Part shown: in pieces, positions 45,442 through 58,969 of the stretch
Position numbering within the stretch: position 1 is the first letter of the stretch
How the letters are laid out: the number at the start of each line of letters is the position of its first letter
Source of the DNA: Bombus terrestris
Taxonomy: Eukaryota; Arthropoda; Insecta; Hymenoptera; Apidae
DNA: 64,000 nt
Direction of reading: 5' to 3'
NCBI RefSeq assembly: GCF_910591885.1
Contig: NC_063279.1
Location: 7,502,001 to 7,566,000 of the forward strand
Translations under genes and position numbers: made by a program
The notes under the pieces: generated by a model
The model's database searches: none
Seen by the model: the letters and a program-made list of their open reading frames with translations, nothing else
Told to the model about the DNA's origin: nothing

Positions 45442-45582
45442 GGGTACTCGTACACTGCAGGCCACAACTATTATTGGGTCACTTATCTCCTGCATTTACT
45501 GAAAAACTGCAATAAATTTTATTTTAACGAGTATTTTACATTATGCGATACATATGGTGCGAATAAAGTAACAGACTCGTGA
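45442..45582 (+). pseudogene. Possible thymine/uracil DNA glycosylase (TDG/Mug) fragment
   Basis: The frame reads GYSYTAGHNYYW, then about 20 residues, then FTLCDTYGANKVTDS and a stop. In TDG/Mug glycosylases the conserved block GHHY.GPGNHFW is followed about 19 residues later by TL...YG.....V. Order and spacing agree (G, Y, N and W in register, then TL-x3-YG). Position for position the identity is low and the INPG catalytic motif that should lie just before is not found in this frame. If real, it is a decayed fragment. It could be chance. Confidence 0.2.
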
Positions 45583-48157
45583 TAAAATAATTAGTAAATG
45601 AAAGCAACGAAAACCATTCATATTTCCTTAAATATCATAGGATATCCTAGTAGTTATTATCGGCTACGTACGCGACACTTTCGGCCAATATACGTACACT
45701 TATTTTTATGATTGCGTTGGGTCTATCGGAAAGAATTGACCAGGCCTGTCCTTTACCTAATCACCTTTTCAACTTCTCTATTATACACACGATAAAACGC
45801 TGGAGTCCGCTCGCATACGCGAAACGAGCCAGCGCCAGAGGCATCTTGTTATCCGCGAATTTCCGGCCGAGTTGTTTACCGCTTTAACCAACGACTCTTT
45901 AATTACTTCAACAACCTACTGCCACGAACTTGACCGACTCTAAGAGCTACTCCTGTCGAGCGTGTCATGTTAATGAAGTTTGTCACATTCGTTTGCGGAA
46001 TCACCAAGACTTCCCTACCGATCGAGAAACGGATAATCGATACAGAAGATACAGAAAGAGAACGTAAGTGTCGCTCACAAGTATAATATGTGGACACTGG
46101 TGCATTTTTATTAACAGTCTGATTATTATTAAAAATATATAAATTAATTGGAGACTGATGATTAAAAGCGATATTCAGTATTTTCTTGTGGAGTCAGGTA
46201 TTGTGCATCATGTAAAATTTAAATTGTTTAAAATCTTATCAATAGTATATTAAAATTAAGTACACGACTTGTCAAAGTATTGAAAGATTTTAAATATTAT
46301 CGTTGCAATCAATTACAATAGTCCCTCGTGCAATTTGGGATATGCTTTTCTATTTATAGCTTGGCAATCATCATGATGAGCAGAATATAATGAACTCGTT
46401 AACCAAAAAAATTTCTACAGGATGCAACTGCTTGACGCTTATAGATGTCAATCTTTTTATTGTGTACTAACTTTGAAAAACAGATTTTATCGTACGATAT
46501 TCTGCGATAACTCCGATAATGGAGAAAGTCGTTTTAAGGCCTTCTATTCTTAAGTTTCGTAACTAATTTATATTCCGTCAAAAATAAGTGGATGTCCACA
46601 TATTTTTGGACGTCTGTGTAGGTGGCTTGAAAGTTTCAAAGATACCTAATCCGACGAATGGAGACTTGGAAGTGATGTTTGGAAGATTCAATCCTGGCTG
46701 GCAATGTCGCTTGAGTTTCCAGTAGAATCTGTGTGAGTAGAACTGTACTTCTGTCGTATATTCACGAGCAAAAACACGAAGAACAAATCCTCTGTAGAAT
46801 CTTGGAAATTCTTTCCTTTTTTTGTTTTCTTTTTTAGAATTAAAAATTTAAGTGCTATTAGCGATCGAGGGATCGGTTAATTTAAAAAATGATTCGATGT
46901 GGGACATTAAATAGAATAATAAACGTAATTGGTACGTTCTTGGGAGAAGAAGGAAAACATAACGATAGAAGGAAGACGAAGGAGGAAGAATAGAGAGGGA
47001 AAGAGGGAGAAGAGAGTGTTGGTTCGATCGAAGTTGTCGAAGGGAGGGCGCCACTTTGCCGGCCACCCCATTTTCATTAGCTCCTACGGATCATACACTT
47101 ATCAGATTATCTTTACAATAGCCTTCATAACATTTGACATAGCATGCCTCCACAAAATCCAAGAAAGGTGACAAATTTTTTAAAGGAAAAAGAAATTTTA
47201 TAAGAAATTTTAATAACAAGAAAGGTGTCATATTTTTGAAGATAATAAGTACCAAATAAGGAAACAAATACGAATACAAGGACTAAAGAAACATCCAGTA
47301 ATAAAGGATGATGTAGTAATGTAGGATGATGCAAAAGAGTTACGGCAACAGAAAAGTAGTAAAAAATTATTTTAAAAAGAATTGGAATGAAAGGATTGTA
47401 AAACCACTTAAAGAAACAAGAATCCTGAGGTAAAAAATCCCTACAAGAACACCAGAAATCAGTTGTTGAAATGGCAAATACTATGATGAGAAGGAAATAA
47501 AATGTTTTTAAACAAAACACTACGGACTAAAATACTAAAAATATACTATAAAGATAATACCGACGAGATGAACGCTATGTCGATAAAAAAAAAGAAAAAA
47601 GATCTAGCAATAAAAAAGTCCTATAAAAACACCAGAAGCCAGAAATAGAAACAATAAGCCCCATGAACTTTCACGAACTACTGTATATTTGCATTAGATA
47701 CTTATTTTGTAGCTTCTATGATATTTCCATATTTGTTTCAAATTTTATCGATATAATCATAACATGACATGATGCTCATACCATACTTTATTACAGTGCT
47801 AATGAAATTTTTAAATGTTTCGTATGACAAATGCGGTGGGGGAAAAAGTAAGTGAACTAATAAGATAGTGGAAATAGATATATCACTGAAATTTCACTAA
47901 ATATGGCTTGTTTACACAAAATTATAAATCTTAATTTCTATTACTTACTAAACAATTTTGTGTACATTAAGAACATGCAATAAACAGAATTTAAGTATAT
48001 AACACTAATACTAAATGGTTCGATTAAACTTCATTGATATCTACTACTTATCCATTTATTTTTATCCTCAACTGAATAATATGTATATTCATAAAGTACA
48101 TCTATAGTACTGTCTTTCGTATGCTCATGTATGTCAACAAAAAGACAATGTAGAAAT
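45583..48157. other. Long non-coding stretch
   Basis: AT-rich, with GGGGGAAAAAGTAAGTGAAC near 47838, which resembles the end of Tc1-type elements, and an ACACAAAATT...AATTTTGTGT inverted repeat near 47914-47963. No gene is supported. Confidence 0.35.
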
Positions 48158-48523
48158 TCAACGAACTAAATCCCTAACGTGACCAGACAATTTCCATTCT
48201 TCATAAAGCAGATATCTTGCGAAAGGACAAGAAGAAAAATCTTTTGGTGACACCGAAAAGGAAAAAGCTGCTTGTCGGATCTCGCGTTTGCCGACGGAAT
48301 ATTTACACGAGTAGCTGCGACACACAGGTGCACGCTTTGATTCGCTGACACTAATTGCGAACCGCGTCTGGCTAGCTCTTCTCGGTCTCAAATTAATTAA
48401 TGGCATAGCAAATGACGAGTCGCTCGGAGATTCGCTCGCTGAGCTCTCGTTGCGCTGGGAAAAGCGAAATAATACGGCGTACGATCGTGCCGCGAATATC
48501 AATGCTTCCTTCGTTGTCATCAA
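48158..48523 (-). CDS. Hypothetical open frame, 121 codons, unrecognised
   Basis: A minus-strand ATG opens a frame with a Ser/Arg-rich composition (for example ESSASESPSDSS) and no transmembrane segment or known domain. The region is moderately GC-rich, which makes such frames less surprising. It is listed only because it is intact and starts with ATG; it is most likely not a gene. Confidence 0.12.
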   Translation of the reverse strand: MMTTKEALIFAARSYAVLFRFSQRNESSASESPSDSSFAMPLINLRPRRASQTRFAISVSESKRAPVCRSYSCKYSVGKREIRQAAFSFSVSPKDFSSCPFARYLLYEEWKLSGHVRDLVR

Positions 48524-50649
48524 GAAGCGGAGACTCGTGCTCGTTAATGATGTGCCATCCTATATTATAGGATCGTTCTGTAGCTCCTCTTCTTTTTCAC
48601 TTTCTATCTTCCTCCTGTTTATTCGTTTTTCTTCTTCTCTTCTTGTCTCTCCTTCACAGTCGAGATGCAGGACAAACCGTGTGTGCGTGTGTGTGTGCGT
48701 TCGTTGCAATTTCACAGCTGGTGTGTATTTAACCGTCGAAATGATCGCTTTAATCCACGCTTCAAACCCGAGCCACTTTTTTGCAAACCGCGACATACTA
48801 ATCCATTTCGCTTCGTTACGACAAAAATGGCAAACCGACCATTGATATCCGATATTTTAGCAGCGTGACTATAGACGATCCATTTTTGCATCCGTTATCC
48901 TTTCAGTACAGTCATCAATTTTTTGTACGAATCATGAGAGGTCTTTCATTATTGCTATGAGTTGAAATATTGCTACGCATATGTTACTTATTATTAGAAT
49001 CTAATTATGTTTTTGAATCTATACACCTAAAAGAAAAATATTTAAAAAGATAAAAATAAATTACCAGATCTTTCTGGCAGAAAAGAACTAGCCGTATTTT
49101 GTCAGCAGCGAATACGTTAATTGAATAATTTTAATGAGTTGGTACCATTCAGTTATAAACAAATTATAATACCAGATAAATATGGATTACCCTATTAATT
49201 TATATTAATATAAAATGAGTTACCATTGCATATTAATAATTTACTATTATCAGATAATCAAGTGAATTAATTTAATACATCTACCATCAAACCTCTGTAC
49301 TAAACCTTCGACACAATTCGAAGAAAGCTTCCGCCGCAATTCCTCTGCGTCGTAAAAGTGTTTAACAATAAAGATTTTGCTTAATCCCACATTCTGCAGC
49401 TCGTAAAACTTTTATGAAACAACGTCGCTCGGATTATGAGATAGTCGAAAAAAGAGTATTATTCCCCCACTTTTGAGTATTTCATTCGTGGTTCGATCAT
49501 GAATTCGCAGAATCGAGTGTATCCGAGCGAAATCAAAAGAAACACTCCAACGAAATTAATTATGCGCCATCTTCAAGCACTTCAGAGAGGAAGATACACT
49601 CAAAGAATCAATTGGCCACTGGCCAAATGGACTTTTACATACGCTCCGCTTACGCAGTACTACTCAAAATCGGGGAAAGAGTTCACGATTGATTCATCGT
49701 TTAGCATAGATCTGTCGAAAACATTGATTTCTTTTGTTATGCATTTGTAGGGCATTTGAAAATATAGACACGATTGTTACACATTTATGGAGAAGTTAAA
49801 AATGTAACATAATATACAAAAATAGATATTATATGCAAAATATGGCACTCTTTATAATATTTACTAGGTGAAACAATTTTTTAATTAGATTCTATCATTT
49901 TATTTATATGCATGATATGAATTTACATAAATATCCGCACTCTACTTATGGATTTTCTTTTAATGATGGATGGTCTTAGGTGTTAACTGAACTCTTTTAC
50001 GATCTTTACAAATTAATATTATTGAATTGTCTAGTTATAGGTTGTGGATTTTGTAATTTTGTAATTTTGTAATTTTTTTATTTTGTAATTTTATAATTTT
50101 ACATCGAATATCTTGGAACAGATAATCAAATGATTCTTAACTTGTAAATTTATTTGTAAAGTTTCATTTGATTTGTACTAGTAACTTCTCTTACTATTAA
50201 AACTTCGATTTCCATATGGATGATTTTAAATACACTGACGTTATAATATGGAAAGCTGATGTGAGGGGAAAAGAAAAAAGAAAACTTTTCCACCTAGTAA
50301 AATCATGAAACGATCTCCTATGAATATATATAAGTCTAAGAATATAAAGATTTCACATGAGGTATTTAAATCGTGGCAAACGCAATGCGGAAGAATATGT
50401 TGTCACGCGTGCACGCACACGCAGAACATAAGCACTCGTATCGCGACATGCGACTGACCTTGATCCATTTTTTCTCCCCTGTGTACTACCATTTCTTTCG
50501 GTTCAAAGGAAGCACGCGAGAACCGGCATTATATTTTGTAATACGCTGCAAAATATCGTGACTTCTCGAGATTCCTAACACCAGATTTCTGATGATGATA
50601 TTAAAAAAACTGTCAGTCTTCTACATCATGTCATGTAAATGAAAACAAT
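48524..50649. other. Non-coding stretch upstream of the glutaredoxin 3' end
   Basis: There is a short (GT)n run at about 48680-48700, a run of TTTTGTAA repeats at about 50050-50095 and AT-rich sequence. Nothing recognised as a gene. Confidence 0.35.
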
Positions 50650-50696
50650 TTTATTGTAACAGAATTCAACAATCATCATCAAACAATCGTTTTATT
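50650..50696 (-). promoter_or_regulatory. Poly(A) signals of the glutaredoxin gene
   Basis: Two minus-strand AATAAA hexamers lie at 50691-50696 and 50650-50655, 36 and 77 bases past the stop codon of the glutaredoxin ORF. They imply a short 3' UTR. Confidence 0.55.
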
Positions 50697-50731
50697 TACA
50701 AATTACAAACACACTAAATAGTCAAGCATCC

Positions 50732-51572
50732 TTAATCCTTGCCTTCCTTTTCTTGAGATTCTTGCTTCTCTAAAAGTGCGCTTGTAATACCTACTTTTTT
50801 TAATTCAGCCACCAGTTCGCCATTTCTGTGCATTTCTAAAAGAATGTCACATCCTCCTACAAATTCTCCATTTATGAAGACTTGAGGTATGGTTGGCCAG
50901 TTTGAGAATTCCTTGATACCTAAACATAATTATGAAAATTATATATTATTTTTTTGTTACATATATTTATTTATTTTAATTGTTCTTGGACTAATGCTCT
51001 ATTATTCTTTGTATAATTTTCTTTTGGTTGTTTTTATTGTCTCAAAGAATTTCTGTAATGGTTTGGGATTTAATCATACTTGTCAGATTCAGTTTATTTC
51101 TGTGAAATGCGCTATTGATTTTCCAAAGTATATTAACCTTGTCTAAGCAATTCATCTTCAAGAACATCGTGAGCATCGTACTTGACATCATGCATCTTCA
51201 ATATTTGTATAACAGCATTGCTAAAGCCACACTTGGGACTGTCTGGGATACCTTTCATGAACACCACAACTTTGTTTTTCTGTAAAATGTAGTTGACACT
51301 CACTTATAATTATCTAGTAATTTAACCAACGTCAACACTATGTATACTTCCAATTATACAGCTTTGGTTTACAAGTTTGACATATATTAAATATTGACAT
51401 AGTCGACAACGTATGATGGAAGATGCACAATAAATAATACAAATTATGGTAAATTCCATTCATCTAATAGCAAAATAGTTGACAGATATAGACGCACCTT
51501 AACGAGGTTAGCAATCTTATCAGCGGTCGTTGAAAAACTTCTGATAGAATTATACAACCTAAATGGAATCAT
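50732..51572 (-). CDS. GLRX5: Mitochondrial monothiol glutaredoxin (Grx5 type), three exons
   Basis: Monothiol glutaredoxins of the Grx5 group bind a [2Fe-2S] cluster with glutathione and pass it on in mitochondrial iron-sulfur protein assembly. Exons are 51498-51572, 51138-51279 and 50732-50919, joined by two GT-AG introns of 218 bases each. The join is in phase and gives 134 residues, close to the family size. Residues 1-25 are basic with a RSFST step and lack acids until residue 18, as in a mitochondrial presequence. The CGFS active site is at 42-45 (PKCGFSN), the cis-proline WPTIPQVF at 80-87, and the glutathione-binding GGCD at 94-97. The tail is Lys/Glu-rich. The ATG at 51572 has A at -3. 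No disabling change is seen, so the gene looks functional. Confidence 0.96.
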
Positions 51573-54149
51573 GTTTAAATACTATTGCTGAAAATCAGAT
51601 AATCAAAACTCGAATTTTTTAGTAGAAAAACAGCACAATAGTTTACCCGGTCAACACATTAATCAAGAATGGATTGCGCCATATTAGTTTTCTTTTTTTA
51701 CTTAAAGCGACTAGTGCCGCTCTCTGCAGGCAGACACAAGAAACACGTAGACTAATTTTAATCGAAATGATTTTTTATAGTATCTGTTTCCAAGTGTATA
51801 ATTATAAATTTCATAAAATTATTTATAATATAGTAACATTACTAGGGACGAGATAGACGTAACATTAAATGGAACTTTATATGTTAGATTCTGAAATACC
51901 GACCTGCAAGAAAGATCAGCATGCTTCTTACGCCCTCTGCGATTTGTTAAAGCAAACGTAGAAATTCTATGTACATGCATACATACATAATTCGTCTCAT
52001 TTATAGGCATTTGTAGTGTGGTGACGGATATCTCGTTTGTGAGTGGTCTGTCATCAGGCGATCCCCAAACATGGGATAAATTAGATCTCTACATAATCAG
52101 CACAGCAAGTAACCATGTTTTCTTTATTAATACCAGCTACGTTAGATGTCTCCACCACTCCTTAGATTTTTTATTACATTTCTAATATTACACACATTAA
52201 ATTCTAATAAAAAATTCGTATGCGTGCATTTATGTAACTATTACATTACGCTTATATTACATGATCTGATGTTGTACTAGATTATATCGAGCCACTTTCG
52301 TCTAAATATTATACCAAAATTATTTCATGTTCATTGACAAAATGATATTGCCACTTTACAATATCAATCCAATGTACTTTATCACATCGATATCGTGTAT
52401 CGAGATTAATTTTATCCTCGTAATATTTACTAACGACAAAAATAAAATCTTATGGACATTTTTAAGAGATATGACAATTTTTTGAGAAATAAAGTGATGT
52501 TTCGGTGGATTCGTAAAAGATAGCCTCGTGTAACCCCGTTTTACCGTAGCCACTTCAAATTCGATCTACGTTCATGGCCTACTTCCGAGGTCTACGCTCG
52601 TAACGCAAGGAATCCTGTCTACGATACTTTTCAGATCATTAAATATTCTTCCCTCGGTAAATATTAAACGTCATCTCAATGAATCACGTATGGCTGATTT
52701 ATTCGAACCCAGAACAATGAAAAAAGATTCCTCATAGCAACCTCAAGGTCCCTGGATTGTCGAATTTAAAATAAAGGTTAAATTAAATTTTAATCGTGAA
52801 TAAATTTTTAGTCTGTTGTCAACAATTTTGTGACGAAACATCTGTCCCGAGAGGATTTCTTAGAATTGTTTATTTTCGAGATGGTCAATCTGTATCGTCA
52901 TCAGTTTCGACGTAACAATACAACAGCGCAATTCGTTAGTCGGAATAGTTATCACTATCTTTCTTTCAGAAGGACTCATTGATGCGCGAGATATCGATTT
53001 TTTCAAAAATAATCTGTAACAGAGTGCATGAGCTACGTAGAACGAACGAATTAGAAAAATATACGAGTGATTTCATCCATGATTTTAGAAAGTCCAAACT
53101 ACTAATATTTCATGTAATTTAATATATTTAAATAGGGCACTGTACATATTTTTTTAAGTTGACAATTGCGTACTCGTTCTATGTAATTATTATTTATTGA
53201 AAAAATATGTTATATATATTTTCTTTTCCATTCATAACCTTTAAAATTTCGTTGGAACAGCTATGTCTAAAAATATATCACAGTAAAATTATAATATTTG
53301 TATATATGTATTTTTCTATTAATGTTATCACCAGCACTTAACGACGTTTGTTTTTGTTGATCTTGGCCAATGTACATATTATTATTAAGTATTGTTTACC
53401 AGTCATAATTAGTGTTTTTCTATTTTCTGTTCGTTACATGTTGTCATACAAGTTGTTGTTTAAACCTGTCATAAGATAAATATCTTTCGTATCTTCATAC
53501 GTATCTCCTTTTTTCCATTGAAGTAACGTTGCATACATAACCCACGCAACTGTATTTTCCTCGTGACGTAACAGTGAAAAATCGTTACAGGGAAAACTCG
53601 TTAACCGATAACACGTCCGCAGCACGTGGTTGTCCTTTACGAAGCAATGACGTCAGATTGAAATCATGGTCACCGTGACCGATCACCATGGAAACTGTGC
53701 TCGAAGCTAGTATACCGACGTGAGAACGCCCACGAGGATTTTAAAGTTCGAGTTAGCCTGGCGGGAGAGCGTCCTGTGTATACAGCTTCACGGATGAGAT
53801 CCTTGCGATAGGTCGGGGATGAAAGCACGAAAATAGCAACAGGTAAAAATGTTAAAAAATCTTTCGATTGCGAGCGAATCGCATGAAATCGTATGAAAAC
53901 GTTTTCATCGTCAGCCGTCAGACTGAAATTCATTGGAATCCAAACGCGTCCGAACAAATAACGGCTAATTTTTTTTAATTCGACAAAAATGAAATAATTC
54001 AATAAAAAAAAAGGGGGAGGAGGAAACGATTTTTCACAATCGACATGAACATTGACAGTATATTTTAATTTGTTCGCAATGTGGTTACAAATTGTTTCAA
54101 AATATCGGAATTTATTATATATACTATACATGCCTCGTAGAATTCTCAT
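51573..54149. other. Region upstream of the glutaredoxin gene, otherwise non-coding
   Basis: The glutaredoxin promoter should lie in the first few hundred bases, but no TATA box can be assigned with confidence. A 159-codon minus frame at 53670-54149 begins with ATG and contains a proline run. It has no recognisable family and is probably chance. A CTAACCTAACCTAAC run at about 54151-54165 is telomere-like. Confidence 0.4.
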
Positions 54150-57100
54150 CTAACCTAACCTAACAGAAGTGCGTCCTTCTAGCGGATGTAATAGACACTT
54201 TTTTTTGCCATTGCGTAAGACGCGACAGGCCTACTTATTGTCCACCTTCCACGTGTCTCTGCTACAATCATACAGCCAATGAAGTTCGAATAATTCCTCT
54301 TTCTTTCCTTTTTTAGAATCAGTTTCTTCTTCGCGCGACATTCCTAACGATGCCCGACGAAACCGGGCTAAATGTGACGTAGCAATGGAATTCAAGGCGC
54401 AGATGAATATGTATTAAGAGTAGAGTATACGTATAAACTGTAGAAACACGGATAGAAGACCGAGCTTAATACGCGAATTTACATACGCTTACAACTCATT
54501 GGGTAAAGTAGAGTTACGCGAAGTACTTTACGGATACACGCAACAATTGCGTATATAGGATCTTGTAACGCATGCTTACATTTGGTTACTTTTCTCTGTG
54601 TAACTTACGTAAATGTTCTATAGAGAGAGTCGAGAAAGCAACGTTTCACCTAATAAGCGGAAAGAATTGTTTACGTAGGTTAGGGAGAAGAAGTAAGAAA
54701 TAAGGGACAAAACGAAGAGAAACAGTGGTGGGATTATACCATACCTTATTCGGAGCCAGGCGATTGTTGCACTATTTTAACGCGGCTCGCTTTAACGTGA
54801 CTACACCGTGACGAGGGGTTTCACTTTGCCGCAATGTTGGCAGCTACTGCCAGTTAATGCATTTTCACTGGTGGGACGGTGACGCTAAATGATACGGTTT
54901 CCTGTTCACGAGAAACTCGAAACTACCCACGATACACGGTAGTATACCAAAACTCTACGTGCAGCTTTATTTGATAAGCGAAAATATAACCTTCGCGCAA
55001 AAATTACGAATCCCCTCTGCACTATTTGCAACCGGAGCTTGTAGCGTATTTTGTTGCGTGTAGTGGTAATACAATCAACCGCTGTACAGAATGATTATTT
55101 TACCGATTTTCTAACTGACAAGCCCCCAAATCGTTAAAGGAACAGCTTGAGGAAGTACTTTTCTTTATAACATGAAGAAAAGATAAAAAATATCATGAGA
55201 ATGTTTACAAGACGTTAGTAAAATGAAATAGAAATGAGTAATCGGCATCAGTAATAGGAAAATGGTTTTGGTAAGCACACAAGACTTCGGTGTTCGTCAG
55301 CTTGTCTCGATCATTCTCGCGGAGCGGCTCGGGTGGGGGAGGTTGTCGGCACTGGCGAGAGGCGAGCATCTGCGACGGAGAACAAAACGCCAGAGCGAAA
55401 AGGAACGTGCTAGCCAGAACAACGAGGAGAAAACGATTCGTGAACGAGGAACGCGAACGTATCGTGGCACGTGCGACGAGGAGGGAGAAACCTTACGCCG
55501 ATTCCTCTCGAGGTCGAACACGGGAACGAAACAGAAAAAGACAGAGACCGGTCCGCCGGTCGTTCTGCCGCATACGCAACGAACACGATGCACGTCAGCC
55601 AGAAATGAGAAAAGATTATCATGCGCACGTATATTGTGGCCCGTATATCGAATTCGTGATAAGAATGATAAAGACGTTTGCGAACTGTGACGAGCGCTTT
55701 TTATACACGACTAGAGAACATTACTTAAAACAACAACCGGACACAGTTGACGTTATACGCGATTTAAGACGTGCTCGAATATAAACATGTTTATGTCGTT
55801 CCTCGATGTTAAACGATTAACATTTTACCATATGCCTTTTCTGCTTTTTATCGATTCGCGGTATCAACGGTTATTAAAGGTATACAAACGTTTAAATTGC
55901 TACCCTTTATTGTGAATCAAACGTTACTGCGATTACAACAAAATCAATTTCATGCTCGTGTAGAACGATCAAAAATCGATGATAAAGTCATTAGAAAAAA
56001 GTAAAAACGTCTGGCAGATGGAATCGGAGAAAACAATGTGAATCGGAGAGACAGAGCAACGACTCGACTTCGTCCGAAAGAGAAAGAAACGTAATCGAAT
56101 AACGCGCGAGAGAAGGACGAACGAACTGGTTGGTGGATAGAAAGAGACGGAGATGGGGCACGAGGAAGAGTGGAAGGGAGGAAGTGAGAGTGGAAGGGAG
56201 AGAGTGCCACGCGACGCGTTAGGCAGCGTAAGAGAGAGAGGCGGTTGGCGCGAAAGGAGTGGGGTTAGTAAATCGAGTGGCTTGGCGAGCGGCGGATGGT
56301 ATCCTGCGAAAGAGGAAAGTGCGGTAAAGGGGGCGAGGACAAATGACGAGGCGCGCGAGCCATCAGGGCCGTATGCTAGAGAACACGCGACACGCGTTCC
56401 GGGAGCCATGGGTCGCGCGCGACCTTAACCCTTAAATAATGTAGTTAATAAAAGTCAAGAAGCATATGAGAAAACACAATGTCTGATTTGGAGTAGGTAC
56501 GAATAAAGATATATATTAAGGAATAGGTCTAATAAATTTTCTATTGTAATATTGTAATTATATGTGAAGAGCTGGAGTAACAGTATTTTATGAAAATGTT
56601 TATGAAGGATCATGATCACAATATAAGTTATGAATGATAATTTGTCTGAAATAATTTAGTATTAGATAAGTTGCCCATTGTATCTATACTGAAATCGCTT
56701 TTATATCCTACCGCGGTGAGATTGCGTAAAGCAGTTCACGAGGCACTTGTGACGAGATTTCATACCGCCTACTCGATTCATAAGTCTCTGCAAGCTGTTC
56801 GCGATGATTCGCCACGAAACACCGTAATTCAGCCGAAACATGTTTACCTGAGATACCGCTGTCTACGTTTCTTACCTCAATTTTTTATAACCATACTTTC
56901 CATCATGATTTTTTGTGGGATATTGAACGCATTTTCGCGTATCAAAATTCGAAATATTCGCTTTGTAGATTATTTAATTGACGATAAAATCAATAACTCG
57001 ACTTTGTCAACTACCTGCCGCGTCCATAATATGGGTAGAAGACAAAATCGGCCGCATCTGTCTCGTTTCCCGGGAACCATCGCTAAAAAGTAGCGGGTTA

Positions 57101-58969
57101 AAACCTGGAGACGCATAACTTTGCGTTTACCGGCCGGTTACCGGTAACCCGGACTAGCTATAACCTGGAGAGCGGCGATGGAACCTTCGTGAAAGACAGA
57201 GCTCAAGAATCGTAACGTCGAAGCGAGATGGAGAATCGGGCTTGTCGATAGAGTGGGAGAGGATATGGATAGAGAGCGAGACGGCCATTGAAATAGAACG
57301 GCAAAGAAGTTAGGGGCCAAGGGAGGAACTGAAATAGAGAGTAGAAGAGAATTCACGAGTGCCTCGCGGACTTCTCCTCTGCATTAACGGTCTCAGACTA
57401 CAAAGTACGAGAGAGAAATGAGAGACGAAGAAACGCGTACACGCTCAACGATGAGACCTATACACTATACAGTTTGTGGACTCGAGCAGAGTGCTCGATG
57501 CGTCGCGCTAGCCATTGCTTGTTCGATGCAAACGTGTCGTTACAGTTTCTGGTAAAATTTCTTTGTCAATTAATATTTACAATACCCTATCTAACATTTT
57601 ATGTATGCTTTCAAACCCAATAAATCGATGACGTTATGGGTTAAGTATGTAACTCCAAAAGTAGTTTAAGTAACTCCTTTATCCTAACTTTAACAAGGTG
57701 CGTCTACACTCGACCCATTTTTTTAGTAATTTCTCTGAAAATCGAACAGTTGCGCGGAGAAACTCGATTACGGTTTTCCGACTCATCTTTTCTACTACAA
57801 TCACTTCGTTCCAGAAGTTATATTACGATTTTTACCGCACCCTATATATTCGAAGGGAGAGGAGAAGGGAATGAGTGAGCGTGCAAAGTGCGGCAAAGGG
57901 AGATAGAGACGGAGAAAGCAGCGATAGAGTGAAAGGGGTGCGAAAAGTTGGTAAGGGACGGCGTGGGGTGAAGTGGGAACGACAGACGTTCTACCGTTGC
58001 TTGGAACGAGCAAGCTTGGTTCGCGAGCGCGGGGCGAGAGAGAGTGAGAGAGTGGGGGATGGGGTTCAACCGATGGGTGGTGGGGGGCGGTTAGTGGGTG
58101 GCAGCTGAGGACGGAGTGATAGGGGAAATCAGTCGCGGTTCGAGTACCGCCACGTATGCACGTGAGCGGGTGTGCTCGTCTCCTCGGTGAGCTTCTCTCT
58201 CTCACTGTCCCTTTACGACGCACCGTAGTCGTCCTTCCTTCTCTTTTCTTTCCGTCCTACACAGAGGATTCCCTCAGATAAATACAATAGCCGCGTTCTT
58301 TGGAATTGTTTCTCTTCTTAAAAGGAAATTTCTCCCAGCTTGTTGTTCGAAAGAATTTTACATTAGATCTTTCGAAAGAATTGAGGGACGCTTGCGCGCC
58401 GTTCTTCCCCAGTCGAAGACGGGGAATCACCGACACCAGGCCAATCAGAAATATCGATGTAAACAGAGAGTAGAGTTTTAAACGGAAAAAGAGTTTCGTG
58501 GCTCTCGAGACGCTCGCGTTCCAGAAGCGCTATCTCGTCCTTTCCACCACAGCTCTCTATTTTTCTCTCGCTCTTCGCTCATTCACTCTCTTTCTAACTT
58601 TTTCCCTCCCACTCCCGGTCTCCTCTTTCTCTAACCGTCTTCTTCGCTCTTAGTCTCGTGACGAAAGGACGTTCGAGATAATCCGAGCGGACGTTTCTTC
58701 GAGGGGAAAGTCTGACTTTGATATACATACCAGTTTTCAATTGCCGTTCGACAGAGAATTCCGCGCGGTCTCCACGTTCTCTTTAAATACGAACGATATC
58801 ATTATTCTCGCTTCCGTGGCCGATCGGTACGATTCGACTTACGTATTGGTAACGTGGTCCGTTATTGTGGGAGGTGGAGTGATACAAGATCTTTAGTCGG
58901 TGCTAACGGAGAGACTACAGAAGCCGAAGGGCCATAAAAAGGCAGGCCAGACTGGAACGAAGAGCCAAG
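54150..58969 (+). promoter_or_regulatory. CpG-rich putative promoter domain upstream of the 58970 start
   Basis: GC-rich, CpG-dense blocks lie at about 55290-55700, 56100-56430 and 57840-58720, separated by AT-rich DNA. Overlapping arginine-rich open frames on both strands (up to 164 codons) follow the composition. The blocks lead up to a plausible first coding exon at 58970, so they may be promoters and untranslated exons of that gene. An ATG at 55262 is followed after nine bases by a GTAAGC donor-like site. Confidence 0.35.

Noticed and set aside
53670..54149. 159-codon minus-strand open frame with ATG
   Set aside because: No recognisable domain, crosses a poly-A/poly-G low-complexity run, and has no splice or poly(A) context.
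54151..54165. CTAACCTAACCTAAC as a telomere
   Set aside because: There are only about three units of the insect-type repeat inside normal sequence, and a similar two-unit run occurs at about 17143. This is an interstitial short run, not a chromosome end.
55262..55784. Two overlapping arginine-rich open frames of 142 and 164 codons
   Set aside because: Frames are open on several phases and both strands at once, as expected from GC-rich purine-rich DNA. Only one starts with ATG and a donor-like site follows it immediately.
56671..57093. 140-codon plus-strand open frame
   Set aside because: It starts with TTG rather than ATG, shows no family signature, and lies between CpG blocks where long frames arise by composition.
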